From Sparassis latifolia (Eukaryota > Basidiomycota > Agaricomycetes > Polyporales > Sparassidaceae): a stretch of DNA of 64,000 nucleotides. The stretch lies in the NCBI GenBank assembly GCA_018466975.1, contig CM031560.1, positions 1,054,001-1,118,000 of the forward strand. The letters run 5' to 3'. The translations under genes were made by a program, and so were the position numbers. Below the pieces are notes generated by a model. That model was given only the letters and a program-made list of their open reading frames with translations, had not been told where the DNA came from and did no database searches. Below are positions 20,542 to 32,700 of this stretch, piece after piece (the stretch's first letter is position 1; each line of letters begins with the position of its first letter).

Positions 20542-23172
20542 ATGCAGCCAATGCCGAATCGGTTAGGACTCGGTCTACGTCCACCTATGCCTTCGTATGG
20601 CCAGGGTCCCTCAATATCAGCTCTCGCACAGCAGCAGCACATGCTACATCAGCAATTTGTACCACCGCAGCCAAAAGCGACGCAGTTGTTCATTGGTTCG
20701 ATATCTGGCGGTATCACCGATGGTTTCTTGAACCAACTGCTCGGGGTAAGTCTGTCAAACGACCTTCGTTCGAGCGTATGTCTGACTGGTGTGCAGGCCT
20801 GCGGATCAGTCTCGTCGTTCAAACGCCTCATTACCCCAGCGAACAAGCCTCAAGGTTTTGGGTTCGCTGAGTTTCAGGACCCGGATGCTGCGTTGCGGGC
20901 GATGGCGCTACTAAATGGCGTTGAGCTACCGGCCTTAGAGGACGGTTGCGTAAATAAGAAGCTCCTGGTGAGTTTTTCATATATCCCCTCTGCTCCTGTG
21001 AGAAGCTGGGTCGGAGAAGATCTACGTGTGCCTCCAGCTTGCTGTTGGTACCCACATCATCAACCCAAATGGAACAGAAATCTTGATATCTCTCTTTGCG
21101 CATCCATTTTCTCTGTTCGCTGGGCTGTTATATGCTACATAATTCAGGCCTGTGAAGATCTCGCCGTTGCGGATCACACGAGCTCGTACCGATGACTATC
21201 ACTGTTTTCGATGATGTAGCAGTATCGTGGGCTTGTGTTCAAGCCGTGTTTCCCAAGGACGATTCCAGGTTTATGATAATGTCGGAGTTCCGGCCTAGTC
21301 TCTCCCAAAGATTACTGCGGAATATCCCTGATTCTATGTTTCCCGCTGATCTTGCAATTATCACTATGAACTAGGTCAAAGCAGACGAGAAGACCAAAAT
21401 GTTTCTCGATGCCTATCAGGCGCAGAAAATGATGACTGACGTGCGTCGAAACGCATAGGTTTTCACGGGTTTTAAACACTGACGTTATTTGCAGATGGAC
21501 GAGGAGCAGTTGCGCCAAGCTAGAGCTAAAGTTAGCACTCTTCTTGAAGAAATCAACAAAAAGTCTCAGGAAGCGGCCAACAGCGGGCTTATTGACAAAG
21601 AGAAATATGTCATTCCTCCTCATCTACACGATCTCCAGGAAGCAGACCTGCCCGAAACGCAGCGAGGTCTTGTCATGACTGAGATTGCGCAGTTTCGTGA
21701 GCGTGCGGCCAAACGCGAGCGAGAGAAAATGCGAGACGCGAAAGAGAGTGCGCCTGCTGTTCCGGGTGCGCCCAGTGGCCCGAAGGTGAGGGAATGGGGC
21801 AAGCCGCAGCTGTCAGGGCAGCAAGAGTCGCCAGTAGCGGCTTCCAAGACACCTCAAGGTTTCGGACAGGGCATACAAGGGTACAGTAAGCCGGTTGGAT
21901 TTGTCAAGGCGGAAGAAGACTCGCGATCTCCAGTGCCGGATCACAGAATTGCTCCAAGGGTCAAGACTGACGAAGAGATGGAAGAGTACCGGAAAGAGAC
22001 GAGGAGACGAGACGAGGAAAATTCATACAGAGATGTAAGCATTTTATATTTGGGAGCTATAAGTCCTGATTCGATATTGCAATAGCGAGAGCGTCGATAC
22101 GAGCCTCGAGAGCGTGCGCGAATACAGGCCCTTGAGCGTGCTATTGCGCGGGAACGTGCGACAAAGGAGGCGGAGGAGCGAGATCGGATTGAGATGCGGT
22201 CACGGTTGGAAATATGGGATGATGATGAGAGCGACGAGCTCTTCTACACAGACCGGTGAGCAGATCAACACTCTTCAAGTGAGGTGGTCAATGATTCTGA
22301 AGCCACGCCAGAGCACGATGGCGGAGTCTGCGCGTGCGGAGACTTGCTGCTGAGCAGTCAGCTGACGAGGAGTCGCGTTCGTATGAACAACGTGAAGCAG
22401 AGAACCTGCGCCGCGAGTCCGAAGCGTTCCTCGCACGACAAATGGATGAGATGCAGGCTCTGCAAGATGAACAGCGGAAGGCTGGAATGTTGTTAGACGA
22501 TGGTGCCCCAGTGAAGCTGAATGTCTCTCTTACCGCCGCTGCACCGAAGGCCGAGGCTGGTCCGAAAGAGAAAGCTACTGTGTTTGGGCAGGAGGAGGAG
22601 GAGGAAGAAGAGAGTATACGTAAGAGGAAGGCGCCTCTTCCCAAGCTCGATCTCGCGGAAGGTGGTGAGAAGGCGAAGGAGAGGCTGGAGAAAATCAGAG
22701 CGTCTGTCCCCCGGGACAGGGAAACCCTGTTCAAGGCGAAGGTTCGGTGGGATGGGTTGTCTGATGTGGGTGCTTGCAACATCCGATCATACCTCTGCAT
22801 GCTCACTGATTGGGACAGGTTATGATTGACCGCAAACTGGAACCACTTGTCAAGCACCAGATGACAAAGTATTTGGGAGAATTGGAGGACGATGATCTTG
22901 TCATGTTCGTTGTAGAACATCTCAAGGATCACAAAGGTCCTCATAAATTGATCGAGGGTGTTGAGCCGGTGCGTCTTCAGTTCTGCGTGTCGTGGCCATA
23001 TGTGAAGCGCGTGTACTTTCCTTCCGACTGCTGAATGTTTTCATCTGTCCTTTTTTTCTAGGTGTTGGAGGAGGAAGCAGTTGACTTCGCAATCAGCATC
23101 TGGCGACAAATCATCTTCGAAAGTATGGCGTATGGTGAAGGCCTCCATACAGAGAGAATGTTGGTCGATTGA
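20542..23172 (+). CDS. RBM25-like splicing factor (RRM + PWI)
   Basis: U1-snRNP-associated splicing regulator with an N-terminal RRM and a C-terminal PWI domain. It starts MQPMPNRLGLG. The RRM shows ATQLFIGSISGGITDGFLN and KPQGFGFAEFQDPDAALRAM. Next come a helical block (DEKTKMFLDAYQAQKMM) and an Arg/Glu-rich region. The PWI domain starts MIDRKLEPLVKHQMTKYLGE and ends AVDFAISIWRQIIFESMAYG. The stop is 23170-23172. One intron appears large (about 20970-21374); a small exon inside it cannot be excluded. A GT-AG intron at about 22257-22318 removes an in-frame stop. Confidence 0.85.
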
Positions 23173-24625
23173 TCAATCGGTGGTTATGTCTCACAAGGAC
23201 TCCGCTGCACGATTTGAATTCGCCTCTGGTGTTTGGGGCAGGTGCGTTTGCGTAGTATCAGCTATTTTCTGCTAAGATGTACAAGATTTCCACGTCGATT
23301 TTGCTATGTTGTTGCGTGCTACTGTGTGCCAGAAGAGGCGGGGCCGAAGATTGTCGAGTGCTTTGTGTTCAGCCTGTGTCGTGAGTTGCATATTCGATCA
23401 GCCCATGGCAATGTAGATGATGTTACTTCTTTGTGGTACCTTCTATGAGGTTGTCTCACCCCATCAATGCCCTTTTGAGTTGCGAGAGGATGGTTGCACG
23501 CCTGCACGCTAAGTCGCCATGTTTTCTGCCATTTGAGTTACATTGACTCGTGCGCCTCCGCGTGATGGAGGATGACCCACCAGGTCTTGGTGTAACTAGA
23601 TTCTTCTCCCTGACTTCATGGGGTGTGCTGCTCCGAGTCGTGTCTTCCTTGAACGCAGTGTCAGTGGTGGTGAGTAAATACATCATTGTTCGTATGCCGA
23701 TTTATATTGGCTGAGGCTGTACGACTCTCGGAGCAAGTGGCACAATTCATGCTATCTGATCCTGATTCGCAGAAGGTGCGTGCACAATTTTAGATGACAG
23801 CAGTTCGACCTGTACGTTGTCCGGTTCAGAACGTTCAGGTCCTGATGGGTCACCGAAGCCCACGTGCCACTGAGCGCTGAGTCGCCGGACAAACTGACTC
23901 CCCAGCCACCTTAGACCTAAGTAAAGTCACCCTTGGTCATGCCTATGTACCAGCTCAATTTTCACTGCGCTGTGTCCTTCGCTCCAACAGGATGGGCAGT
24001 TCGTTGCTGCGTTGAAGGTGAGTGCAACGGTCTTCCATCATCGACCACCTTGGATCCGCAGAATCCGATTGTGGTTCTCAGCTTGATTGTTCAAACGTTC
24101 AACTTTACCACATGTTTTCATATTCTAGTAGTACTTAGTGCCTCAATATCGTACATGCGATCGCGAGTGAACTAAAGCAGGACATCGCAATACTGTTAGA
24201 AACCACCGAGAACCGTTGAATTTGTCAGATGAGAGTTTTTGCAGAGTCACGACCTCGTCAAAGCCTGAGTTGAATATGGCAACAATCTGAATTGGAATCT
24301 CTTTTCTTGACGCGACCCAAACGCACGATCAGAATCCCTACAGCAGCAATACAGTAACCTGGACGTAGTTCCTTCCACGTCGCCCATAGCAAATCCGCTC
24401 AGCCTGAAAGATGTCCTCCACACAAAAGCTCTGCGCAATTACTCCGCTTGATCATCGGTCCACATCAATTGCCAAAGGGTCAGCAGACCTATGTTTTATG
24501 AGCGCTAGGGAAGATGGGGAACGGCATGAGCAGCGGCTATAAAATCTTCTGCGTACACCCCGTTTTACGAAGTCGACGACGGTGAGCGGCCGGTCGGGAA
24601 GCTGCGAGGTGCGAAGTCGTTCAAG
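23173..24625. other. Long intergenic region, nothing recognised
   Basis: About 1.45 kb without a conserved frame. The short frames at 23233-23448 and 23456-23686 have no family motifs. No tRNA-like arms or terminal repeats were spotted. It contains the trehalase promoter at its right end. Confidence 0.5.
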
Positions 24626-27513
24626 ATGTTGACGGCAGCGTTGTTCTCGACGTTGTGTATTTCTCGACTTGTTTACGCACTGTCCCAGGTGGCCTCTAGC
24701 GCGACTGCACCTCCCTCAGAGAGTACCAGTGTGCCCGTGGTCTCTATTTCGACTGCAGTAGCCAGCGCCTCTGGCTCGCCCTCGGCTGTATTACCTTCTC
24801 AGATCCCCTTGCCACCCGTGCAACCATGGTGTCCAAGCAACATATTCTGCGCAGGAGCTGTACGTTTATCTCTTCTAATGACAGTCACGTTAATACTCAG
24901 ACGCGTCGATTGGAGTAGTTACTGCAGACTGTCAACCTGGCTGAAGTATACAGCGACCCCAAAACCATCGTGGACAAACCCACATCGGAAACGTCGCAGC
25001 AGGTTGTTGCAGACTTCAAAGCGTTCGCAAGCGGGAACATCACGGAAGGTGACATCGTGAATTTCATGGACAAAGACTTCCGTGGCGAAGGATTGGAGCT
25101 CGAGGCGGTCGAGCTGCCAAACTTCAATCCTTCCCCGCCATTTCTGGACAACGTAACGGATCCCCTGTTGAAGGCCTGGACGCAAACCGTGCACGGATTT
25201 TGGACGCAGCTCGTAAGGTCGACTAACGACTCTGCGCTCTGCCCGGAAGGTACAGAAAGCGGAAGTTGTGAGAGCAGCTTCATCCCATTGAATCACACGT
25301 TCGTCATACCTGGCGGTCGATTCCGGGAGCAATGTGAGTGTATACCATTAGTGTTAGCGTGCAATGGCTAAAGTGTCTGTTCCTCAGACTACTGGGACTC
25401 GTATTGGATTATACAGGGATTGATTCAATCGCAGCTGTACGATATCGCGAACAATACTCTGCAAAACTTCATGGACGAGATTGAGCTGTTCGGATTTATT
25501 CCGAACGGCGGGCGAATCTATTGTAAGGGTTAGAGCCCCCGTAGTATTCTAACGATATTGACGTGTCTGCACAAGATCTGGACCGCTCACAGCCTCCGTT
25601 GTTCGTCCGTGTAAGTGTGGATCTAAGACTTAGCTGCCCTAGATATTCGTTCCCAATCTCGCTTACAGATGATATCGGACTATGTCTCCGCAACGAATGA
25701 TACCGCCATCCTTGCTCGTGCCCTCCCACTGGCTGAGGTAGGCGCTCGTAGTGAAGAATGTGCAACGGTGCTCAATTTTACTTCTCAGATAGAGCTCAGT
25801 TGGTGGGCAAGCAACCGCACGTTGAATGTGACCAGCCCGTACACCAATCAGACATACTCCATGGCGCATTACGCTGTAAACAACAGTGCTCCTCGTCCAG
25901 AATCGTACATCACTGGTTAGTATTTCCTAGGCATTCCTAGCGTAGCTCATCCCGACGCTGGTTGTTTTTAGATTATTTGACCGCTAATGATCCTACACTG
26001 AGTGTTCCTCTGAACGAAAGTGAACGTGCAGAGCTATATTCGGAGCTTGCCAGTGGTGCGGAAACCGGTTGGGATTACTCTTCTCGCTTCGTCAAATACC
26101 CGTTGGCCGGTGGTTCCAATGATACTAATACTGCCTTACGCGCTCTCAATGTTAAGAACAACATACCCATTTGTCTCAACAGCATTCTTTGTGAGTCTCC
26201 ATTGGCTCTTATATCTCGTTTAGAAGCTAATGAAGCGTGCCAGACAAGGCGCATAGTATTCTTGCGAACTTTTATTCGTCGGGAGGGTACAGTAACTCTT
26301 CGTTGGCGTCCTCTCACCTTTCGACGGCGTCGCAGCTCCGAGCAGGTATCCTCGATCTCTTCTGGGAACCATCTAAGCTAGCCTTCTACGACTTCAATCT
26401 CACCTCGCAAAGCCGCAACAGCATCTACACAACGGCCACCTTTTATCCTCTGTGGAACGGTATCATTCCTGACGAGGTCCTCAATTCGAACGCAAGCGCG
26501 TTCGGCCTCTTCGCCGCTCTCAATATGGTCATGAACAGATACAACGGTACAATGCCGGTGACCTTCTTGGAATCCGGACTCCAATGGTACATGCTTTGCG
26601 TCCACGTGTGGGTGGATAACTTACGTATTCCTTTACGCAGGGACGCTCCGAACGCCTGGCCTCCGCATCAGTACATTGCGCTTCAGGCCCTCAATTCACT
26701 CCCAGTTGACATTGCCGCCGCGGGTTTGCCCACCCTTCCGGTAACCAGTCCACCTACGACCTCATTCCGTCCGGCCAGCTTGGCTTATCCGAGGACGAAC
26801 TGCCTGGACAACCTATGATTGGGACCGGCGGGAATGCCACGAAGACTGGTCCCTCAGCTGACGTGAGTACTCTGAACGGCACGGTCGTGAACGGCGGAAA
26901 TGCTACGTCGGGAGAAGGCTGGGCAGCGACGTTGCAGAGGGAGCTGGCGAACCGTTACTTCGCCAGTGCACTGTGCAGTTGGTGAGTGGTTTGCTTCACT
27001 CTTGTCACAGTAGGTTAATGTCTATATTATAGGCATGCAACTGGCGGGTCGATCCCTGGTGTATTGCCGCGGCTATCGGATGCGGAGTTGAATGTCACCC
27101 AGAGCATAAACAATACTGGCAACGTGAGTGCACGCTCTCTGCCCAGCGATCAATGCAACTGACATCAACCTTAGATATTCGAAAAGTTCTCGATCAGCGA
27201 CGTCGACTCCTCCGGAAGTGGCGGAGAGTACACTGTTCAAGTGAGTTTGCGCGGGATCGACTTAATGACACGCTCCAACAAGGATTGTTTACAGGCAGGA
27301 TTCGGGTGGACGAATGGTGTGGTACTCTGGATGGCAAGCACGTATGGCCACATACTGGTTGCCCCAGACTGCCCGGACCTGCTCGCCATTGCGAACAGCA
27401 CGAAGCCAGCTTCCAGCAATACTAAGAACGCAGCGTCGAGCGCTCCATCTGCTCCGTCTTGTATGACGTTTGCGGTGGGACTTGTGGTCGTGATTATTGG
27501 TATTCTGGGATGA
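24626..27513 (+). CDS. Secreted trehalase, GH37
   Basis: Hydrolyses alpha,alpha-trehalose to glucose. A signal peptide (MLTAALFSTLCISRLVYA) and many Asn-X-Ser/Thr sites indicate secretion. GH37 motifs are PGGRFREQYYWDSYW (signature 1, interrupted by an intron near 25335-25386), GAETGWDYSSR, and signature 2 QWDAPNAWPPHQY (split by an intron at about 26586-26640). The C-terminal part has GEGWAATLQRELANRY, GFGWTNGVVLW and a hydrophobic tail (FAVGLVVVIIGILG) fitting a GPI signal. About ten short introns are needed. Near 26748-26786 the frame breaks: either a 38-nt GT-AG intron or a one-base indel. An indel is favoured because the skipped bases encode plausible protein in the third frame (NQSTYDLIPSGQ). 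Confidence 0.9.
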
Positions 27514-27825
27514 GTTTAGTAGAAAACGACTAGAAATGCCGAAGATGAATTCTTGGACTGTGCATCATAGGACGATGCATTTTTGGACGATTGCCCCGTG
27601 TATTCATGAATGCACTCTACAGGAGGTCAGAGTACTTGAAAATATTACACAGTTGCGAAAAAAATATTGGTGCGACTCTCGATATGTACAGCGATTCTCC
27701 AAATACGTAAGAACGGTGTAGCCATGCTAACTTTCAAAGTACCGCAGTGCTAGCGGCGGTGGGACCTGATGGGACTATCGGAGAAGTGGGCAACGCAGAG
27801 GGCGTCTGCTTCACCGTCACGCCTG
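27514..27825. other. Intergenic between convergent genes
   Basis: 312 bp with the 3' UTRs of the trehalase and sirtuin genes. No feature seen. Confidence 0.5.
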
Positions 27826-28973
27826 TTACATATTCACTCCGAACAAAGCGAAAGGCAATCTCTCCTCGCAAGGTCCCAGGAAGAGAAAATCAGCATCATT
27901 ATCGCCGTCACTGCGAGCTATGTTGAAGACGGCAACCTTTCCACCACGCGCTTTTATCTCCCAAGCATATTGGGCGGCGGGATATACCTGCGATCGGTCA
28001 TGTTTCAATAACTTCTCGCGCAGCCTGTGAATCTTACCGTGGACGAGGTCCCAACAACGAGTCCCAGGTCAGCGGTATCGATAACCTGCTCAATTTCCTG
28101 CAAGTGGTGCGGGACCTCTCCGAACCATACGACACCAGGCCGAAGCAGCCCGCCGCAGCCCGGTTTTTGGCAGCGCGGAAGGTCGTCCATGGGTATCTCA
28201 GGCTCTTTTGCATGCTGCTCCATGATTAGCTCCGTTCCAGCGAGTGCTGGGCATATGGGGCTGTCGTGGTTTGCCATCCTATCATCGCAGACAGTGCATA
28301 TCGTTTCGAACAGGTGGCCGTGCATCTCGAACAAGCTTGACGCCTTGAGGGAACTTTCGGGGGTGATACCCTCGACTTTGCAGACATCCTCGAGTGCTCG
28401 GGCACTCAGACCATCGACGTTCTGAGTGATCAGCGTGAATGTGGCGTGGGGGGCGATGACTCTCAGGCGTTCGGGGAGCGCCAGCGTCGCCAATGCGAGA
28501 TGAGCGGCGTTAGGTTGTGCCTTCAATGCTCTAAAACAATGATACGGCGCAACAGATCTGTGATCGAGAGGACGAGTAGAGCGGGTTGATTTACTTCTCT
28601 CGTCTCATGTGGTAGAATTGCCACACTCTGCTTGGATTCTCCTGAAATGCCTCGGGTGTAGCTAGCTGCATGGCGTCATAGGACCTCCACAGTCCTCCAT
28701 CCCCTCTGAAGGTGGGGATGCCTGTACATCGTCGTCAGTGGTGGAATTAGTTTAATATCGTAATAATACGTCTCAATCACCCGAAGCGGCGGAAAGCCCT
28801 GCGCCTGCGATGGCGACGATGTTCTTGCTCCGGTGTAAAACCCGACGAAACGTATCTAAGTTGGCAGACGGTGGCATTTGTGCTGGCCCCTCAATGATGC
28901 TGCATGAGCAAGACACCGGCAGCCATGGCCGTGAGACTTACGCGTCATAGCTTTCCCATCCGTGCAGATTCAT
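27826..28973 (-). CDS. Sirtuin, class III (SIRT5-like) deacylase
   Basis: NAD+-dependent protein deacylase. The start at 28973 gives [11 protein letters not shown], followed by short exons with [20 protein letters not shown] (NAD-binding GAGxSxxSGIPxFR), [20 protein letters not shown], and [13 protein letters not shown]. The catalytic His is in FEMHGHLFE. Zinc ligands are CTVCDD and CQKPGCGG, then GVVWFGE and [15 protein letters not shown]. The last exon starts after an intron ending at about 28009 and closes with [20 protein letters not shown] and the stop at 27826. The [13 protein letters not shown] ending is typical of SIRT5-like sirtuins. It lies 126 bp downstream of MSP1 on the same strand. 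Confidence 0.88.
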
Positions 28974-29099
28974 GTTGCCTTAGATAACTAGTTAGGATTT
29001 ATCATACGAAATACGGATACAAGCTCCCTTAGAGCCATCTAAATCGTGAGCTCCATTAATATTCGACGGCGTCAACGTTGTGCTTGTAATCCGACGTTA

Positions 29100-30390
29100 T
29101 CATGAGACTTCCTCCACTATCGTCGACGCCAACGAACTCGTATTGTCAGAATGGAAGAAGTCTTCGAATGTCAATGGTCGTAGCTTGAATCCCTACAGGA
29201 GTGCACAGTTGAGATTTGGATGAATGAACGATCATAATAACATACCTCTTCATTACATCGGTCGAGTAGTTCCTGTTTATCGTCTGCTTCACGTATGAAT
29301 TCCCGCATTGGCCTCATAGCGGCATTGCGACAGAACTCCTTCAAGTCTGAGCCCGAGAACCCTTCCAACTCCACAGCCAATGTACGCAGAGACAGGCTCG
29401 GGTCCAGCTCAGTGTCTGTGAGCATCTACGACACGCGTTGACAAAAGGTGCAACATGAGTTACATAAGGGTACTCACGAGGCTTAGAATTTTCTGCCGCT
29501 GGTCCAAATCAGGGAGACCAACAGAAAATCGCTTCGGCATTCGTCGAAGGATTGCAGAGTCGATTACTTCGTGGTCGCCCTTCGTTCTCTCCCTCAAGAA
29601 CGAATCAATTTCGTCAATGAATACAATGACTCGGCTGTGTCTTGCGGGCCAAGGAGAACAGCCCCGCCACGAGCTTGTTGGACTCGCCGTACCACTTGTT
29701 GGTCAGCACAGACGCCGCAATATTTATGAACGTAGCGCCCGACTCCTTTGCAAGAGCCTTCGCGAGCATGGTCTTTCCGCATCCTGGAGGTCCGTATAAT
29801 AGCACACCTTTCGGCGCACCTAGAAGCGAGGACGAGGAGAAGAGGTGAGGGTATACGAGAGGGTATATCACCGATTCGCGCAAGGACGAGATGATCGGTT
29901 CCAGACCACCGATGTCTGGGAACTGCACGTCAATGTCGTCTGGATGTATGACCTCAGATGCTATTTGTTCTGCGTGCACCGATAGTGACCGTCAGCCGAC
30001 GAAAGTATATATAGAGGGAAACGTACTTTCGTATTCGTCCAGCTTGAGGTCTACATGCCCCATCTTTTCCAAAGCTTTTAGACTCTTTGCATTCACCTCC
30101 TTCTTCTCCCCGGGCATGAACCCGTCCATAACCCACTTTACCCATGTATCAGTTTCAGGAATTCTTGCATAGTCACCAGTGACTTACTCGGACGGTGTAG
30201 TATAACGCTACCTTGCATTGCCTTTAGTTGATACCTTCTAGCAGAAGACAAATGAACGCACTTGAGAAGCAGCAAATAACACAACTAAGATCGATTCACA
30301 AGCGTCTTCAGCACAAGTCTATGATACGCGCCATTGATACTAAAACTCACCGTCCAATATCACCCGTCTCGTGGTCGTAGATACAGACAT
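29100..30390 (-). CDS. MSP1: Msp1/ATAD1 AAA ATPase
   Basis: Outer mitochondrial/peroxisomal membrane extractase for mislocalised tail-anchored proteins. Starts [13 protein letters not shown] at 30390; a second small exon supplies the membrane anchor ([17 protein letters not shown]). Next are [20 protein letters not shown] and [18 protein letters not shown]. Walker A is [18 protein letters not shown], pore region [10 protein letters not shown], Walker [12 protein letters not shown], arginine finger/sensor [16 protein letters not shown]. The C-terminal lid is [20 protein letters not shown]. The last exon reads [19 protein letters not shown] and stops at 29100-29102. At least six introns. Divergent from the mitochondrial carrier gene. 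Confidence 0.93.
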
Positions 30391-30869
30391 AACTGAAATT
30401 ACGTATGGCGGTGATAGCACGCCAATTATCCGCCGTACTTGCGCAAATTGAGAGCCAGCTGAACGATGACCGAGAAGCAGGCAACTGGCAAGTCCGGGAA
30501 GCGCCCACGACCACAATATTCACGTGAGGACAACATGTGATCTGCTTTTGTGTAAAGCCGCACAGTCATCTCGCTGCTTCCGACTCAAAAATTATGGGAT
30601 TGTCGCCGTTGGACTTGGTTTAGCTTTATGTCATGTAGATATACTGCGTGGTCTTTACCACAGACTAGAAAGCAGAATTTGTTTGGAGAGAAACAGCGCT
30701 GTGCGGGAAGAACCGGTTGCCCGCCAGTGATGTCGCAGGTCTTGTGCCCCGCCGGCTAAATCACGTCCAATATACATATAACACCTCAGTCGATATTTTT
30801 TCTTCTGTCCAACTTGAAGTCGAGCGCGACTGCCTGAACAGCACACCCTCGCGGCCGCAAGCTCGAGCG
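30391..30869. other. Divergent promoter region
   Basis: 479 bp between the MSP1 and mitochondrial carrier start codons. No other gene or repeat seen. Confidence 0.5.
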
Positions 30870-32145
30870 ATGCCGTCGAGCGCAACCAGCATGCTCGGTG
30901 AGCCTGCATCTCAGTGTCCCTGGCTGTTATGTCCTGAACACTGGACAATAAATCCACTGTAGCTGGCGCGGGGGGCGGACTCGTTGCCAGCGTAGCGACA
31001 TGCCCTTTGGATGTGATCAAGACCAAGCTTCAGGCACAACAGGCGATTAACGGGCAGAAGGGATACAAGGGCGTAGTCGGTGAGACGTTCACTCGACCTG
31101 TGTCAGCAGCAGTCCAATGAAGATTTAACGTCCTATCTCATCTCATATGCAGGCACCGTCAAGTCCATCCTCAGGCATGACGGCATCCGCGGGATGTATC
31201 GTGGTCTTGGTCCGACAATTCTTGGCTACCTCCCAACGTGGGCAATATACTTTGCTGTATACGATGGGATCAAGGACTACTTCGGGGAGAAGCCACTGGG
31301 GAGTCCACGACAATTATACCCTGCTGCGCAAGCGAAAGGCTATCAACCTGTCGCGCGAGAGCATCCCTGGTCGTTGCATATTCTGTCGGCGATGACTGCA
31401 GGTGCTACAAGCACAATGTGCACAAATCCACTGTGGGTCATCAAGACTCGATTTATGGTACGCTGCACTCGCACTTCCCCTCGACCATTGGATGCAAATT
31501 GATGTGTCCAGACTCAACCACGGCAAGAAATTAGGTATCGACATACACTGGATGCCGCATTGACTATTTATCGGACGGAAGGCTGGCGAGCCTTTTTTCG
31601 TGGTCTCCTCCCGAGCCTAATGGGCATAGCGCATGTCGCTGTCCAGTTTCCCTTGTACGAACAGTTGAAGCGGTGGGCTCGTGAGTGCAACAGTTTTCGT
31701 TCCTTTCAAACTTATCTGATAACGACATGATTGCTCACAGACGAGGGCTCGAATGATCCGCTACCACCACGGAAAATTCTTTTTTGTTCCGCCATCTCGA
31801 AGATGACAGCATCCATTGCAACATACCCACACGAAGTCGTGCGGACGCGATTGCAAACACAGAAGAGACCGCTGGTCTCGAATGGGTCACAAAATGGCAG
31901 TGTATCGCAATACCCACCAGCGGGGATCGTACAGACAACGAAGAATATCATCGTGTACGAGGGTTGGAGAGGGCTGTATCGGGGTTTGTCTGTTAATCTA
32001 GTCCGCACTGTACCAAATAGTGCTGTTACGATGCTAACGTGAGTGTACCACTTACACAACTAGTCCTTGTACTCATGCGCCGTTCTTAACTAGCTATGAG
32101 CTGGTAATGCGATACCTCAGCGCAAGAGAAGCCGAGGGGTCATGA
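30870..32145 (+). CDS. Mitochondrial carrier, NAD+/pyrimidine-nucleotide type
   Basis: Inner mitochondrial membrane transporter of the SLC25 family. Spliced from ATG 30870 (MPSSATSML), it has three carrier repeats with signatures PLDVIKTKLQ, PLWVIKTRF and PHEVVRTRLQ. Each is followed by the helix-end pattern (GIRGMYRGLGPTILGYLPTW, GWRAFFRGLLPSLMGIAHV, GWRGLYRGLSVNLVRTVPNS). The Trp in PLWVIKTR and the order of motifs match the yeast Rim2/Yia6 (pyrimidine nucleotide/NAD+) branch; the exact substrate is inference. It ends ELVMRYLSAREAEGS at TGA 32143-32145. Introns are at about 30898-30960, 31080-31150, 31457-31512, 31682-31739 and 32040-32093. Confidence 0.85.
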
Positions 32146-32700
32146 CAGGAAGTTATTTTTCGGGTGTACGCATGACATACGGTTGTATCATCGTATGCAC
32201 ACTAGATGGTCTTTGTCGCCGGACGTGGCATTGTAGTATAGACCACACGCTCTTTCCATTGTCTGTTACTAACATTCATCTTGTTCCATACTGTTACAGG
32301 TGCTCGCTAAGATGGCACCACTAATTTTCATGCATTAAGTCGCGAGAGACACTGTTCTGAAAACTTCCCGCCTCGTCAAATTTTCAAATGTCGCGACGAC
32401 TGGAAATTCCATCTCTCGTTCTCCAGAGCCGCGAAAGATCCATTGAACCATCTGAAGTTTATGTCGATCCAGACACGGTCACGGTGAACACGCGAGGGAC
32501 GCGTCAATTACTCCAGCACGTGATAGCGCGAGTCCAATTGCGCGAGGTTGCGTGCCCGCGTAGACCTCTATGTCGTCCGGCTGATATCTCAACCCAAGCT
32601 TATCTTCTTCGTGGACGTGGACGATGATGGCTATTACCCAGGAATTTAATTTCGCCCCGAACTACTCTGTGGACTTGTTGTCCGACTTCTCACCATCGAC
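32146..32700. other. Intergenic, nothing recognised
   Basis: About 555 bp before the monooxygenase gene. Short frames (for example 32388-32627) show no motif. Confidence 0.45.
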
